8,450 nucleotides of DNA, from assembly GCA_016234345.1 (NCBI GenBank), contig JACRFG010000052.1, positions 1-8,450 on the forward strand, in the 5' to 3' direction. The notes under the pieces were generated by a model. The model was not told where the DNA came from and did no database searches. It was given only the letters and a program-made list of their open reading frames with translations. This DNA is from Candidatus Jorgensenbacteria bacterium (GTDB lineage Bacteria; Patescibacteriota; Minisyncoccia; UBA6257; GWB1-50-10). Positions 1 through 6,431 of the stretch are shown here, in pieces (the stretch's first letter is position 1; each line of letters opens with the position of its first letter). The translations under genes were made by a program, and so were the position numbers.

Positions 1-1341
1 CGTGAGGCCGCTTTTAAGGCGTGTATTAGTCGTATCAATAGCAACCGTTACCTTAAAATTAACAACCCCATCGACAATTGTTTCGGCCGGATCGATTGCG
101 GCTACATGTCCTATGAATTTTTCATTTGGAAAAGCGTCAAAAGTTATGGTAACAGCATCACTGATATTGATGTCGCCGATATCAACTTCTGGTACATTTG
201 ATTCAATTTCAAAATCATTTTCAGTAATGATCGATACTAGGATTATATTAGACGCGGTTATTTCTCCGATGTGGGCATCTTGCTTGGTTATGATGCCTTT
301 AATGGGAGATTTAAGTTTTGTTTTCTGCAGCTGTACTTTCAGATTATCAACTTCTGCTTCGGCTTGTTTTAATTTAGCCGTTTGAGCTGCGATTTCTTCG
401 GCGGTGGAACCGGCTAATTTAAGGTTCAGTTCGTCGATATTTTTCTGTACGGTTAGTTTTTGTGACGTAATAGTTTGATCTTCGCTTGATACACTAGAGA
501 GGGCCGTTTTTACATTAGTGCGGGCTGTAAAGACGTTAGTTCGGTATGTATCTACGAGCGATTGGGAGAGTGAGGGGTTTTTAGATAAGGTTTCCATGGA
601 TAAGCCCAATAATTCGTAGGCGTTGGTTAAATATGTCTTAGATGTTGTGAGTGCTTCATCGAGGATTGGGGTGCCCGTTGTAACCTGAATTTGATTTAGG
701 TCTATTCTCCAGTGGCGGAGCATTTCTCCTACCGAAGCTCGTTTTGTTTCGACGTCGATCTTCAGTTGTGAATCGAAGATGGTGAAGGTAAGGAGGGGAG
801 ATGATTCTTCATCATTCAAGAAGAATGGGTCGAGCAGGTGACGTACTGCATCGTCGGTTTTGGAGTGGGCGTCGTTCAAGGTGTCGGTAACGTCGGCATA
901 TGCGTTAACCAAATCTTGTTTTGCTTTTTCGAGCTCCGTTTGTTTGATTTGTATTTCTTCGGGTCGTGTACCCCGTTTCATTTCTTCGAGTCTTGCTTTT
1001 TCGGCGTCAACATTCGCGGCAGCTCCCTTGAGTTGGACAGCGATATCAGCGTCATCCAGCTCTACGAGTAAATCGTTGATATCTACGCGTTCGCCAGTTT
1101 GTTTATAGATGTGGTTTATTCTTCCACTTCGTTCGAAGGCTAAATCTATGACTTCCCGCGCTTTGGTTTTTCCCGTAACAGTAACTTCTTGACTGATTGA
1201 GCCGCGAGTAACCGGGACGGTTGTTAGTTCCTTTTTTTGGTTCCGAGCGAAGAATATAGATAAGCCGACGCCGATAAAAATAATAACGAACAACAATGTT
1301 CGCCATTTTAAAGATATCCCGAATATTTTTATGGTTCGCAT
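1..1341 (-). CDS. HlyD/MacA-like membrane fusion (efflux adaptor) protein, C-terminus cut by window edge
   Basis: The minus strand is open from ATG at 1341 to base 1, giving 447 codons without a stop, so the C-terminus lies outside the window. Residues 14-32 form one N-terminal membrane anchor. A first lipoyl/barrel-sandwich half follows (about 61-100, 'SGRINHIYKQTGERV'), then a long helical region (about 101-340), and the second lipoyl half (about 341-372, 'LKSPIKGIITKQDAHIGE'). The beta-barrel part starts near 375 ('FEIESNVPEVDIGDI'). This order is that of periplasmic adaptors of MacA/RND/HlyD exporters, which link an inner-membrane pump to the outside. Family usage predicts a MacB-like ABC transporter or other pump downstream, beyond base 1. 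Residues about 155-290 are unusually long and are not plain coiled coil: they look like an inserted helical bundle ('DDAVRHLLDPFF' at 163-174). An in-frame TAA lies 24-30 bases upstream of the ATG, and no clear Shine-Dalgarno is seen. The family is clear; the exported substrate is not known. Confidence 0.9.
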   Translation of the reverse strand, partial: MRTIKIFGISLKWRTLLFVIIFIGVGLSIFFARNQKKELTTVPVTRGSISQEVTVTGKTKAREVIDLAFERSGRINHIYKQTGERVDINDLLVELDDADIAVQLKGAAANVDAEKARLEEMKRGTRPEEIQIKQTELEKAKQDLVNAYADVTDTLNDAHSKTDDAVRHLLDPFFLNDEESSPLLTFTIFDSQLKIDVETKRASVGEMLRHWRIDLNQIQVTTGTPILDEALTTSKTYLTNAYELLGLSMETLSKNPSLSQSLVDTYRTNVFTARTNVKTALSSVSSEDQTITSQKLTVQKNIDELNLKLAGSTAEEIAAQTAKLKQAEAEVDNLKVQLQKTKLKSPIKGIITKQDAHIGEITASNIILVSIITENDFEIESNVPEVDIGDINISDAVTITFDAFPNEKFIGHVAAIDPAETIVDGVVNFKVTVAIDTTNTRLKSGLT

Positions 1342-1365
1342 ACAGTGATTAATTGATCCATTCAA

Positions 1366-1394
1366 ATTGTATTATGACGCCATTTTTTCTTCAA
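1366..1394 (-). promoter_or_regulatory. Sigma70-type promoter of the adaptor gene
   Basis: Read on the minus strand, TTGAAG (1394-1389) and TACAAT (1371-1366) are separated by exactly 17 bases. The predicted transcription start is near 1359, leaving a leader of roughly 18 bases before the ATG at 1341. The leader has no good Shine-Dalgarno. This was read by eye only. Confidence 0.5.
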
Positions 1395-1478
1395 GAATGC
1401 TTGATCTTAGACTTAAAAAGCATCAGAGCTAGTTTTTTATTTGAATATTTAACAGCTTATCAATCTGGCGCTAGATCT

Positions 1479-1507
1479 TTTAAATGATAATAATTAAAGC
1501 ATATAAA
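1479..1507 (+). promoter_or_regulatory. Possible promoter of the DUF763 gene
   Basis: TTTAAA (1479-1484) and TATAAA (1502-1507) are 17 bases apart. A start of transcription about seven bases later would fall at 1514, almost on the ATG at 1516, which would give a nearly leaderless message. An alternative -10, GATAAT (1486-1491), would give a leader of about 18 bases but lacks a good -35. The region is AT-rich, so chance matches are likely. Confidence 0.3.
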
Positions 1508-1515
1508 GCGATTAC

Positions 1516-2637
1516 ATGATTCAAAGAGGCATAGCTACGTTTACGCTTGATGAGGGACGCTGTCCGCGGTGGCTTTTTGAACGAATGGTCAAACTAGGGC
1601 GTGAGATTATCCGTGCGCTCGTGGCCGAGCTCGGCCCGGAACGATTTATAGAACGCATCGGTGATCCGGTTTGGTTCCAATCATTAGGAACTGTTCTTGC
1701 ATTCGATTGGAACGCCTCCGGGCTTACCACTATCCTTACTGCCGCTCTTAAGGAAGCGATCCGCGGCGAAGAGCAGGATTTGGGAATATTTATCTGCGGT
1801 GGTAAGGGGAAAACTTCTCGTAAAACGCCAGACGAAATAAATCAGTGGAGCGAACGTTTGAGTTTGCCGCCGGAAAAATCGCAAGCGCTCGTCTATAACT
1901 CCCGGATAAGCGCTAAGGTGGACAGTGCTTTACTACAAGATGGTTATCAAATTTACCACCACGCATTTTTCTTTACGAAGAGTGGTGCGTGGACGGTGGT
2001 GCAGCAAGGCATGAATATTGAGACCGAAACGGCTCGACGATACCATTGGTATTCTGAAAGGTTAGAAGATATGGTGTGCGAACCGCACACAGGGATTGTG
2101 AGTCCGGTTAAACACGCGCGTGTTTTGGATTTGACTGCACGCAATAGCCATCAAGCACGGACAGTAAGCACAGATTTAGTTTCTCAAAGTCATGGCGTTC
2201 TCTTTAAAGATTTGCAATTGCTTAGTAGACACCGAACTCCGATCTCGGCTACGGCCAGATTTTCAACTTCAGAAGGACCGTTGACCCTTCTCCATTTAAA
2301 AGGAACTGAATTTTATTATCATCCGATGGTTAGAGAAAATTTTTCGGAGAGCAGATATCTTCAGAAAATATTAACCAAACTGTGCGACGAGAAGCCGAAA
2401 AGCTACGAAACATTATTGGCGACTCCTGGGGTAGGGCCGAAGACAATTCGCGCATTGGCCTTAGTGGCCGAAATAATTTACGGAGCTAGAGTTTCCTATG
2501 AAGATCCAGCGCGTTATTCCTTTGCACATGGCGGTAAAGACGCTACGCCCTATCCGGTTGATCGTCCAACGTACGACAGAACCATTGAGATTATGAAACG
2601 CGTCGGCGCTCGCGCAAAAAGAAAATTAAGCCCTTAG
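1516..2637 (+). CDS. DUF763 domain-containing protein
   Basis: This 373-residue protein matches the DUF763 family along its whole length, from memory of the family pattern. It has an N-terminal block 'PRWLFERMVKLGREI' (17-31), a 'DPVWFQSLG' segment (50-58), and a basic, glycine-rich motif 'GGKGKTSRKTP' (95-105). A central block 'SAKVDSALLQDGYQIYHH' (132-149) leads into 'VVQQGMN' (161-167) and 'RRYHWYSE' (174-181). The C-terminal block has 'FAHGGKDATPYPVDRP' (336-351). Residues about 300-323 ('LLATPGVGPKTIRALALVAE') form a helix-hairpin-helix signature, as in proteins that bind the DNA backbone. Nothing resembles a known nuclease centre that I can name. The family is found in archaea and bacteria and, as far as I know, has no assigned activity; a DNA-related role is inferred from the helix-hairpin-helix. 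The ATG start fits the family's N-terminus, though no Shine-Dalgarno precedes it. It is a single-gene unit, divergent from the adaptor gene and closed by a hairpin. Confidence 0.9.
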   Translation: MIQRGIATFTLDEGRCPRWLFERMVKLGREIIRALVAELGPERFIERIGDPVWFQSLGTVLAFDWNASGLTTILTAALKEAIRGEEQDLGIFICGGKGKTSRKTPDEINQWSERLSLPPEKSQALVYNSRISAKVDSALLQDGYQIYHHAFFFTKSGAWTVVQQGMNIETETARRYHWYSERLEDMVCEPHTGIVSPVKHARVLDLTARNSHQARTVSTDLVSQSHGVLFKDLQLLSRHRTPISATARFSTSEGPLTLLHLKGTEFYYHPMVRENFSESRYLQKILTKLCDEKPKSYETLLATPGVGPKTIRALALVAEIIYGARVSYEDPARYSFAHGGKDATPYPVDRPTYDRTIEIMKRVGARAKRKLSP

Positions 2638-2670
2638 TTTTATAAAAAAATAAATCAGATTTTATTACAT

Positions 2671-2696
2671 CCCCCGAACATGTTCGGGAGTTTTGT
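2671..2696 (+). terminator. Hairpin terminator after the DUF763 gene
   Basis: A perfect 16-base palindrome, CCCGAACATGTTCGGG (2673-2688), folds as a six-base-pair stem with a CATG loop. It is followed after two bases by TTTTGT. Short flanks TTACAT (2665-2670) and ATGTAA (2697-2702) are also inverted and could extend the structure. The T-tract is short, so termination may be moderate. Confidence 0.65.
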
Positions 2697-2703
2697 ATGT
2701 AAC

Positions 2704-2732
2704 TTGATCTAATTATGATTTTGTTTTATTAT
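2704..2732 (+). promoter_or_regulatory. Sigma70-type promoter of the HD-domain gene
   Basis: TTGATC (2704-2709) and TATTAT (2727-2732) are 17 bases apart, directly behind the DUF763 terminator. The leader would be about 37 bases. Before the ATG at 2776 there is only a weak GGGA (2764-2767) as a ribosome site. Confidence 0.4.
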
Positions 2733-2775
2733 ATTGTCAGTTAATTTTTAAAACACAACTATCGGGAAAAACGTA

Positions 2776-4293
2776 ATGATAGATAAATCTCATGTTGATA
2801 TGGATGTCGAGCATAGCGCGCTTGAAGCTGATTTATACGAAACACTAAATGAGCTCAAGATAAGCCCTGAAGAACAAAAGGCTCTTAATAGTTTCCTCGC
2901 GCCACTCCGCGATAAGAGTCCTGTTACGCGTCCCCATCATGAACACAGTATTCGCGTTGCTCTTTCTGCCCGGCGAATCGCGAGATTTATGCATTTAGAC
3001 GAGCGAGCCTTGTTATACGCCGGTCTTATGCACGATATTGGTAAAACAGAGGTATGCTTGGGAACACTTGGTAAGATTGAAGGATGGACCGAGGTGGATA
3101 CCGAGGAAGTTAAGCGTCACGTTATGAGCGGCTATTATTTTTTGAAAGGCCGTTTTGATTTTACAGCCGAAGTAATTTTATGGCATCACCGTTTTCAGCG
3201 AGACGGTTATCCCAAAACATTGCCGCCGCCGCTTCATGATTATTCGGAAAGCACTAAAGCTTTAATTCCCATATATGGCCGGGTGTTAGCCCTGGCCGAT
3301 GTTTATGATGCGCTTCACCGAGTGAACGCGAAGTTCGGTGAGCTTAAGAAATTGAGCGGTCAAGAAATCAAAGATCAGATGCTTGCGTTAAATTTAGACC
3401 AACAAGAACTTATCGAATCGCTCTACCGGGCCGACATATTCACAGTGGCAGAAACCATAGATGACGAGTTGGCGGAAGAACGCGAAGATCTTTACGATCA
3501 GGCGTGGAGTTATCAAAAACTGTTTCGAAATCCCCGAGAAACAGGCAGATTGATTATGCTTGCTGTCGCTCTCGAGCCCTTAGCTGATAAAAGCGGATGT
3601 ACAACCCGTTATACCAATATCAGCCGACATTTGAAGCTCGAATACTTCATTACTGGAGCCATAAATATCGGCGAAGCTTTTGAAGAATTAGCAAGATTGG
3701 TAGAAGCGTGTGTAACACAGCCGCCGTCCGTATATGAATTCGCTTTGAGAGCGCAATGTGAGAGTAAGCGCAATCGAGCCGGTGGCCGGATTAATCAGGG
3801 AATCATTGAACTCCTGATGCCTATTGTTGTTGCTCAGCATCGCTATGATTTGAGTTTTAATCTTAGTGCGGAAGAAATTATAATAAAAGTTGGAGATGTT
3901 TTGAAACAGACGACGCCTCAAGACGTTCTGAAGCTACGTGAGATGAAGCGTTATGCTTATGATCTTAGTGGTTATATAGACCGTGATGTGTCCGAATACA
4001 GAGGAACGCAAACAGTCTACGAGTATTATGAAAGAGAATTTGATATATCTATTAAACCGACAAGCATTGCCCACAACGGAGAGTTTATCCATGGATTTCC
4101 GACCGTCGGAATTATTTATCAAACGCTTCGCGTCTCTAAACTTCCGGGACTCACGAATCGAATGGAGCAAGCGTATCGTCGAGCCCGATTGATTCACCCG
4201 ACGGAAGTCGGCAGCGGATTCATTGCTGATTGCATTGCGGTAGGAACTTATCTTTATTTATCGCAACATCCCAAAATTAAGCTAGTCACTTAA
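2776..4293 (+). CDS. HD-domain phosphohydrolase-like protein with large unknown C-terminal region
   Basis: This 505-residue soluble protein has an HD domain at about residues 50-185. Metal-ligand candidates are H57 in 'HEHSIR', the H86-D87 pair in 'GLMHDIGK', H115, the H137-H138 pair in 'ILWHHRFQRDGYP', and D175 in 'ALADVYDAL'. The helix layout and the 'DGYP' (143-146) recall HD-GYP phosphodiesterases. However, the usual 'HHExxDGxGYP' is shortened and lacks its glutamate and first glycine, so c-di-GMP activity should not be assumed. HD enzymes hydrolyse phosphate esters, often of nucleotides. The N-terminal 45 residues are acidic. Residues about 186-505 match no family I recognise. Within them, 'LAVALEPLADKSG' (262-274), 'CESKRNRAGGRINQG' (328-342) and 'HGFPTVGIIYQTLRV' (439-453) look like conserved blocks. 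There is no membrane segment. The gene has its own promoter and a strong terminator. The HD domain call is firm; the substrate is unknown. Confidence 0.88.
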   Translation: MIDKSHVDMDVEHSALEADLYETLNELKISPEEQKALNSFLAPLRDKSPVTRPHHEHSIRVALSARRIARFMHLDERALLYAGLMHDIGKTEVCLGTLGKIEGWTEVDTEEVKRHVMSGYYFLKGRFDFTAEVILWHHRFQRDGYPKTLPPPLHDYSESTKALIPIYGRVLALADVYDALHRVNAKFGELKKLSGQEIKDQMLALNLDQQELIESLYRADIFTVAETIDDELAEEREDLYDQAWSYQKLFRNPRETGRLIMLAVALEPLADKSGCTTRYTNISRHLKLEYFITGAINIGEAFEELARLVEACVTQPPSVYEFALRAQCESKRNRAGGRINQGIIELLMPIVVAQHRYDLSFNLSAEEIIIKVGDVLKQTTPQDVLKLREMKRYAYDLSGYIDRDVSEYRGTQTVYEYYEREFDISIKPTSIAHNGEFIHGFPTVGIIYQTLRVSKLPGLTNRMEQAYRRARLIHPTEVGSGFIADCIAVGTYLYLSQHPKIKLVT

Positions 4294-4307
4294 CTTTTGA
4301 ATTTTAG

Positions 4308-4335
4308 AACCCCGATCACGCATCGGGGTTTTTGT
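4308..4335 (+). terminator. Rho-independent terminator after the HD gene
   Basis: AACCCCGAT (4308-4316) pairs with ATCGGGGTT (4322-4330) around the loop CACGC, and a T-rich run (4329-4333, then GTTT) follows. The stem is nine base pairs with strong G-C content. It separates the HD gene from the ADP-ribosylglycohydrolase-family gene. Confidence 0.88.
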
Positions 4336-4369
4336 TTGACGTTTGGAGATGGATATGCCTAAAATAGGC
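4336..4369 (+). promoter_or_regulatory. Promoter with overlapping inverted repeat, upstream of the ADP-ribosylglycohydrolase-family gene
   Basis: TTGACG (4336-4341) and TAAAAT (4360-4365) are 18 bases apart, immediately after the preceding terminator. The -10 lies inside the inverted repeat GCCTA-AAA-TAGGC (4357-4369), the usual place for a repressor site. The leader to the ATG at 4407 would be about 35 bases. Confidence 0.45.
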
Positions 4370-4406
4370 TTACTTAGAAGATCTTTAATAAACAACAAAG
4401 GAAACA

Positions 4407-5432
4407 ATGAACAGAATAGTTTCGAGGGACAAAATACGAGGAATGTTTTTGGGGCTTGCTATCGGCGATGCCTTGGGCATGCCAGCGGAAACATTAACTC
4501 GGAGAGAGATTCAAAAAAGATTTGGTCGTATCGATAAATATATTGAGCCTCGTGGACATAAATGGTTTGATGGGAAACCGGCGGGTATGTGGACTGACGA
4601 TACCCAGCTTACGCTTGCGGTTGCCGATTCATTTATCGATAAAGGCCAGTTTGATATGGATGATATAGCCGTGCGGCACGTTAAAGCTTTGAAAGAATCA
4701 GATCTCGGTTGGGGTTCAACAACACGTGAAGCAGTCCAACGTCTTTCGGAGGGTACGCATTGGAATATTTCCGGTTATTCCACTACTCCTTTAGGACGCG
4801 GTATTGGCAATGGAGTTGCTATGAAAATAGCGCCCCTTGCAGCATATCTTACCACACGTTATCGAAATCATGAGTTGTCGCAACCCGATGTGGATGATAT
4901 CAGTAGATTCGCATTTATGACTCATTCGACAGGAATAGGAGCGGCATCGGCTCTGGCACACATTGAAGCTATTTATCACTGCTTAACACATACTCGACGC
5001 CATTTCTTCGACGACGAATTTCTAAAAGCTGTTATTGGCGCCGCGAAAAGACATAATACGTTTACTGAAGATAATAGTGATTCAGAACGAGATAAGCTTT
5101 TGTTTCAACTTGGGTATGTCGATCGGCTTGATTGGAGTGTTATACCCGTTGAAGCAATGCTTAAGGTATTTAATGGTGGGACATCAAAAGCTTCGAGTTC
5201 TTTGCCGTTCAGTTACGCCATGTTTTTGCGGAATGTTGATTCAATCGACGCGATCTATGAAACCGTGAATGCTGGTGGTGATACCGATTCGAACGGAGCG
5301 ATCGTAGGGTCATTGCTCGGTGCACTGTACGGCGAATATATTTTTCCCGCGCACTTAGTGAATGAGCTTTGGCAAAAAAATCATATTTTGGAGATTGCTG
5401 ATAGATTTTGTGCTGTCTTCGGTATTGTCTAG
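4407..5432 (+). CDS. ADP-ribosylglycohydrolase family protein (ARH/DraG-like)
   Basis: This 341-residue protein carries the full set of ADP-ribosylglycohydrolase signatures. It has 'GLAIGDALGMPAE' (16-28) and 'TDDTQLT' (63-69), with the two aspartates that bind a magnesium ion. 'GRGIGNGVAMKIAPLA' (130-145) and 'THSTGIG' (172-178) follow. Near the C-terminus is 'AGGDTDSNGAIVGSLLGALYG' (289-309), whose D292 and D294 bind magnesium with S295 in the usual Thr/Ser place. Length and all-helical make-up fit the family, which removes ADP-ribose from proteins (DraG, ARH1/3) or cleaves related ADP-ribose compounds. No DraT-like transferase or nitrogenase gene is nearby, so the target cannot be told. 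AAAGGA (4397-4402) sits four bases before the ATG, an acceptable if tight ribosome site. The gene is probably transcribed alone and is convergent with the next gene through a shared terminator. All catalytic motifs appear intact. Confidence 0.93.
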   Translation: MNRIVSRDKIRGMFLGLAIGDALGMPAETLTRREIQKRFGRIDKYIEPRGHKWFDGKPAGMWTDDTQLTLAVADSFIDKGQFDMDDIAVRHVKALKESDLGWGSTTREAVQRLSEGTHWNISGYSTTPLGRGIGNGVAMKIAPLAAYLTTRYRNHELSQPDVDDISRFAFMTHSTGIGAASALAHIEAIYHCLTHTRRHFFDDEFLKAVIGAAKRHNTFTEDNSDSERDKLLFQLGYVDRLDWSVIPVEAMLKVFNGGTSKASSSLPFSYAMFLRNVDSIDAIYETVNAGGDTDSNGAIVGSLLGALYGEYIFPAHLVNELWQKNHILEIADRFCAVFGIV

Positions 5433-5446
5433 CGATATTTAAATTT

Positions 5447-5490
5447 AAAAAAATCCCGCCGGTCCTTTAAGGATTTGACGGGATTTTTGT
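5447..5490. terminator. Bidirectional terminator between convergent genes
   Basis: AAAAATCCCG (5449-5458) pairs with CGGGATTTTT (5479-5488) over ten base pairs. The 20-base loop contains a smaller hairpin, TCCTT-T-AAGGA (5463-5473). The A-run on the left and T-run on the right let it work in both directions. On the minus strand one stem arm and part of the loop are the last codons and stop of the membrane protein gene. Confidence 0.8.
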
Positions 5491-5976
5491 TTTCGCTTCA
5501 TGTTGTCGTTCCATTTCTTCATATTCAGCAATTTCTTTTTCTATGCTACGTTCTACCCATTTTGGGATATTCGGTTTTGGGCGTCCGGTAATACCGCGTC
5601 CGAAAGAGATCGTAACCATAAGTGCTATAAGCAGCCAGACAAGCGTGCCACCGTTCCATGCTTGGGTAAAAGAAAATACTAAATTGAGCGTGAGGTAGCC
5701 GAAGCAGAGCATCCCAAGAATATTCATGAAATTAATATAGACACCAGTCTTCTCTTCTATTTTATTTTGAACCCAGATCATTCCTCCGCCAAAATAGAAT
5801 GCTGGCCATATAAGACCATATAGTAAAGCGGACAAAAAACTATTCCAGAATCCTGGCGAGTAACTCCAACCGTACTTTTTCTTGTGCCATAGATCTTCTA
5901 GGTAGAATCCGATAAAACCAATTAGCCAATAAAAAGCAAGGACAAACCAGCCGTATTCTTTTAAGAACTCATCCAT
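5467..5976 (-). CDS. Small multi-pass membrane protein of unknown function
   Basis: I do not recognise a family for this 169-residue protein. The start chosen is the ATG at 5976, because AAGGAG (5989-5984) lies seven bases upstream; an in-frame ATG 19 codons earlier (6033) has no such site and lies upstream of the likely -10. Four hydrophobic segments are visible, at about residues 9-26, 44-68, 82-103 and 110-127. They are rich in Trp, Tyr and Phe ('YGWFVLAFYWLIGFIGFYL' near the start). A basic patch 'HKKKYGW' (31-37) follows the first helix. The tail (about 128-169) is charged and probably a cytoplasmic amphipathic helix ('SIEKEIAEYEEMERQ', 144-158). No catalytic motif is seen. It is a single gene divergent from the ribbon-helix-helix gene and convergent with the ADP-ribosylglycohydrolase-family gene, so the context gives no functional clue. 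Confidence 0.8.
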   Translation of the reverse strand: MDEFLKEYGWFVLAFYWLIGFIGFYLEDLWHKKKYGWSYSPGFWNSFLSALLYGLIWPAFYFGGGMIWVQNKIEEKTGVYINFMNILGMLCFGYLTLNLVFSFTQAWNGGTLVWLLIALMVTISFGRGITGRPKPNIPKWVERSIEKEIAEYEEMERQHEAKTKIPSNP

Positions 5977-6013
5977 TCTTAAACTCCTTATATTGAAAAT
6001 AAATGCTACTCGG

Positions 6014-6042
6014 ATTATAGGATTCTCGGCCAATTAACGCAA
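6014..6042 (-). promoter_or_regulatory. Promoter of the small membrane protein gene
   Basis: On the minus strand TATAAT (6019-6014) is a perfect -10. It has TTGCGT (6042-6037) 17 bases upstream as a weaker -35. The predicted start is near 6007, giving a leader of about 30 bases that contains the AAGGAG ribosome site. This supports translation from 5976 rather than 6033. Confidence 0.6.
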
Positions 6043-6069
6043 ATCTTTGTTATTGGTGAATCGGATAAG

Positions 6070-6098
6070 TTGACTTTGTTTTGTTTGTGTCGTATACT
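6070..6098 (+). promoter_or_regulatory. Strong sigma70-type promoter of the ribbon-helix-helix gene
   Basis: TTGACT (6070-6075) and TATACT (6093-6098) are exactly 17 bases apart, each one base from consensus. This is the best promoter match in the window. The leader would be about 50 bases and ends in a strong AGGAAGGAG ribosome site (6141-6149). Confidence 0.7.
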
Positions 6099-6154
6099 AT
6101 TTTCAGTATTTAATTAATTCATATTTTCAAACCAAGAATAAGGAAGGAGAAAAC

Positions 6155-6385
6155 ATGGTCAGGCCAGTCAATCTTGATCAACACGCAAATGACCTACTTG
6201 AGCAACTTGCGAAAGAAGACAATGTAACGCCAGATGAGTTTATCCAAAAGCTCATTGAGAAGGAAGATCGAAGCCGTCATATTGTGAAACGACCATTCGA
6301 AGATGAGAAACGCGTACGGTGCGCAAACTCGAATTGTCAGGAAACAGAACCGAGAGAAGTCGAAGAGTATGAACTCGGGAACTAA
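6155..6385 (+). CDS. Small ribbon-helix-helix-like protein with a C-terminal Cys pair
   Basis: This 76-residue protein starts with ATG five bases after AAGGAG (6144-6149), a strong ribosome site. Residues 3-37 fit the ribbon-helix-helix (CopG/Arc-like) pattern: a short strand 'RPVNLD', then a helix 'ANDLLEQLAKE' (11-21), then 'TPDEFIQKLIEKE' (25-37) as the second helix. Such proteins dimerise and bind DNA through the strand, so a small repressor is likely. After a basic linker (39-55) comes 'RCANSNC' (55-61), a Cys-X4-Cys pair that could bind metal or sense redox state, perhaps with the partner subunit. An acidic tail ends the protein. It is preceded by the best promoter of the window and closed by its own terminator, so it is a stand-alone, probably well expressed gene. 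No toxin gene overlaps or follows it. Fold assignment is from pattern only, on a short sequence. Confidence 0.75.
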   Translation: MVRPVNLDQHANDLLEQLAKEDNVTPDEFIQKLIEKEDRSRHIVKRPFEDEKRVRCANSNCQETEPREVEEYELGN

Positions 6386-6395
6386 GTTTTTATTT

Positions 6396-6424
6396 AAGAG
6401 GAACCATTGCTGGTTCCTCTTTAC
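6396..6424 (+). terminator. Terminator after the ribbon-helix-helix gene
   Basis: AAGAGGAACCA (6396-6406) pairs perfectly with TGGTTCCTCTT (6411-6421) over eleven base pairs with the loop TTGC. The T-tract after it is short (TTT, then ACGTTT), so some read-through into msrB is possible. Confidence 0.8.
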
Positions 6425-6431
6425 GTTTGCG

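Noticed and set aside
2..385. Plus-strand open frame of 127 codons at the left edge, with further short frames at 838-1071 and 860-1108
   Set aside because: These lie opposite the minus-strand adaptor gene, whose translation shows full family motifs. The plus-strand products are low-complexity and have no ribosome site.
1103..1306. Minus-strand frame of 67 codons inside the start of the adaptor gene
   Set aside because: It is a shifted frame of the adaptor gene. The correct frame starts at 1341 and continues to the window edge with lipoyl motifs.
2776..4293. Calling the HD protein a c-di-GMP phosphodiesterase (HD-GYP)
   Set aside because: The GYP loop is shortened and the consensus Glu and Gly residues are missing. 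No GGDEF or other c-di-GMP gene is present, so only the HD fold is supported.
4343..4537. Short frame overlapping the start of the ADP-ribosylglycohydrolase-family gene
   Set aside because: It is in another frame, its start falls in the promoter region, and the glycohydrolase frame has the family motifs from residue 11 on.
1516..5432. DUF763, the HD protein and the ADP-ribosylglycohydrolase-family protein as one defence or nucleotide-signalling operon
   Set aside because: Each gene has its own terminator and likely promoter, with gaps over 100 bases. Co-orientation alone is weak evidence, and no effector such as a nuclease or pore protein is present.
6155..6385. Toxin-antitoxin pair with the ribbon-helix-helix protein as antitoxin
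   Set aside because: The gene is followed by a strong terminator and then msrB. No small overlapping or adjacent toxin-like gene exists on either side.
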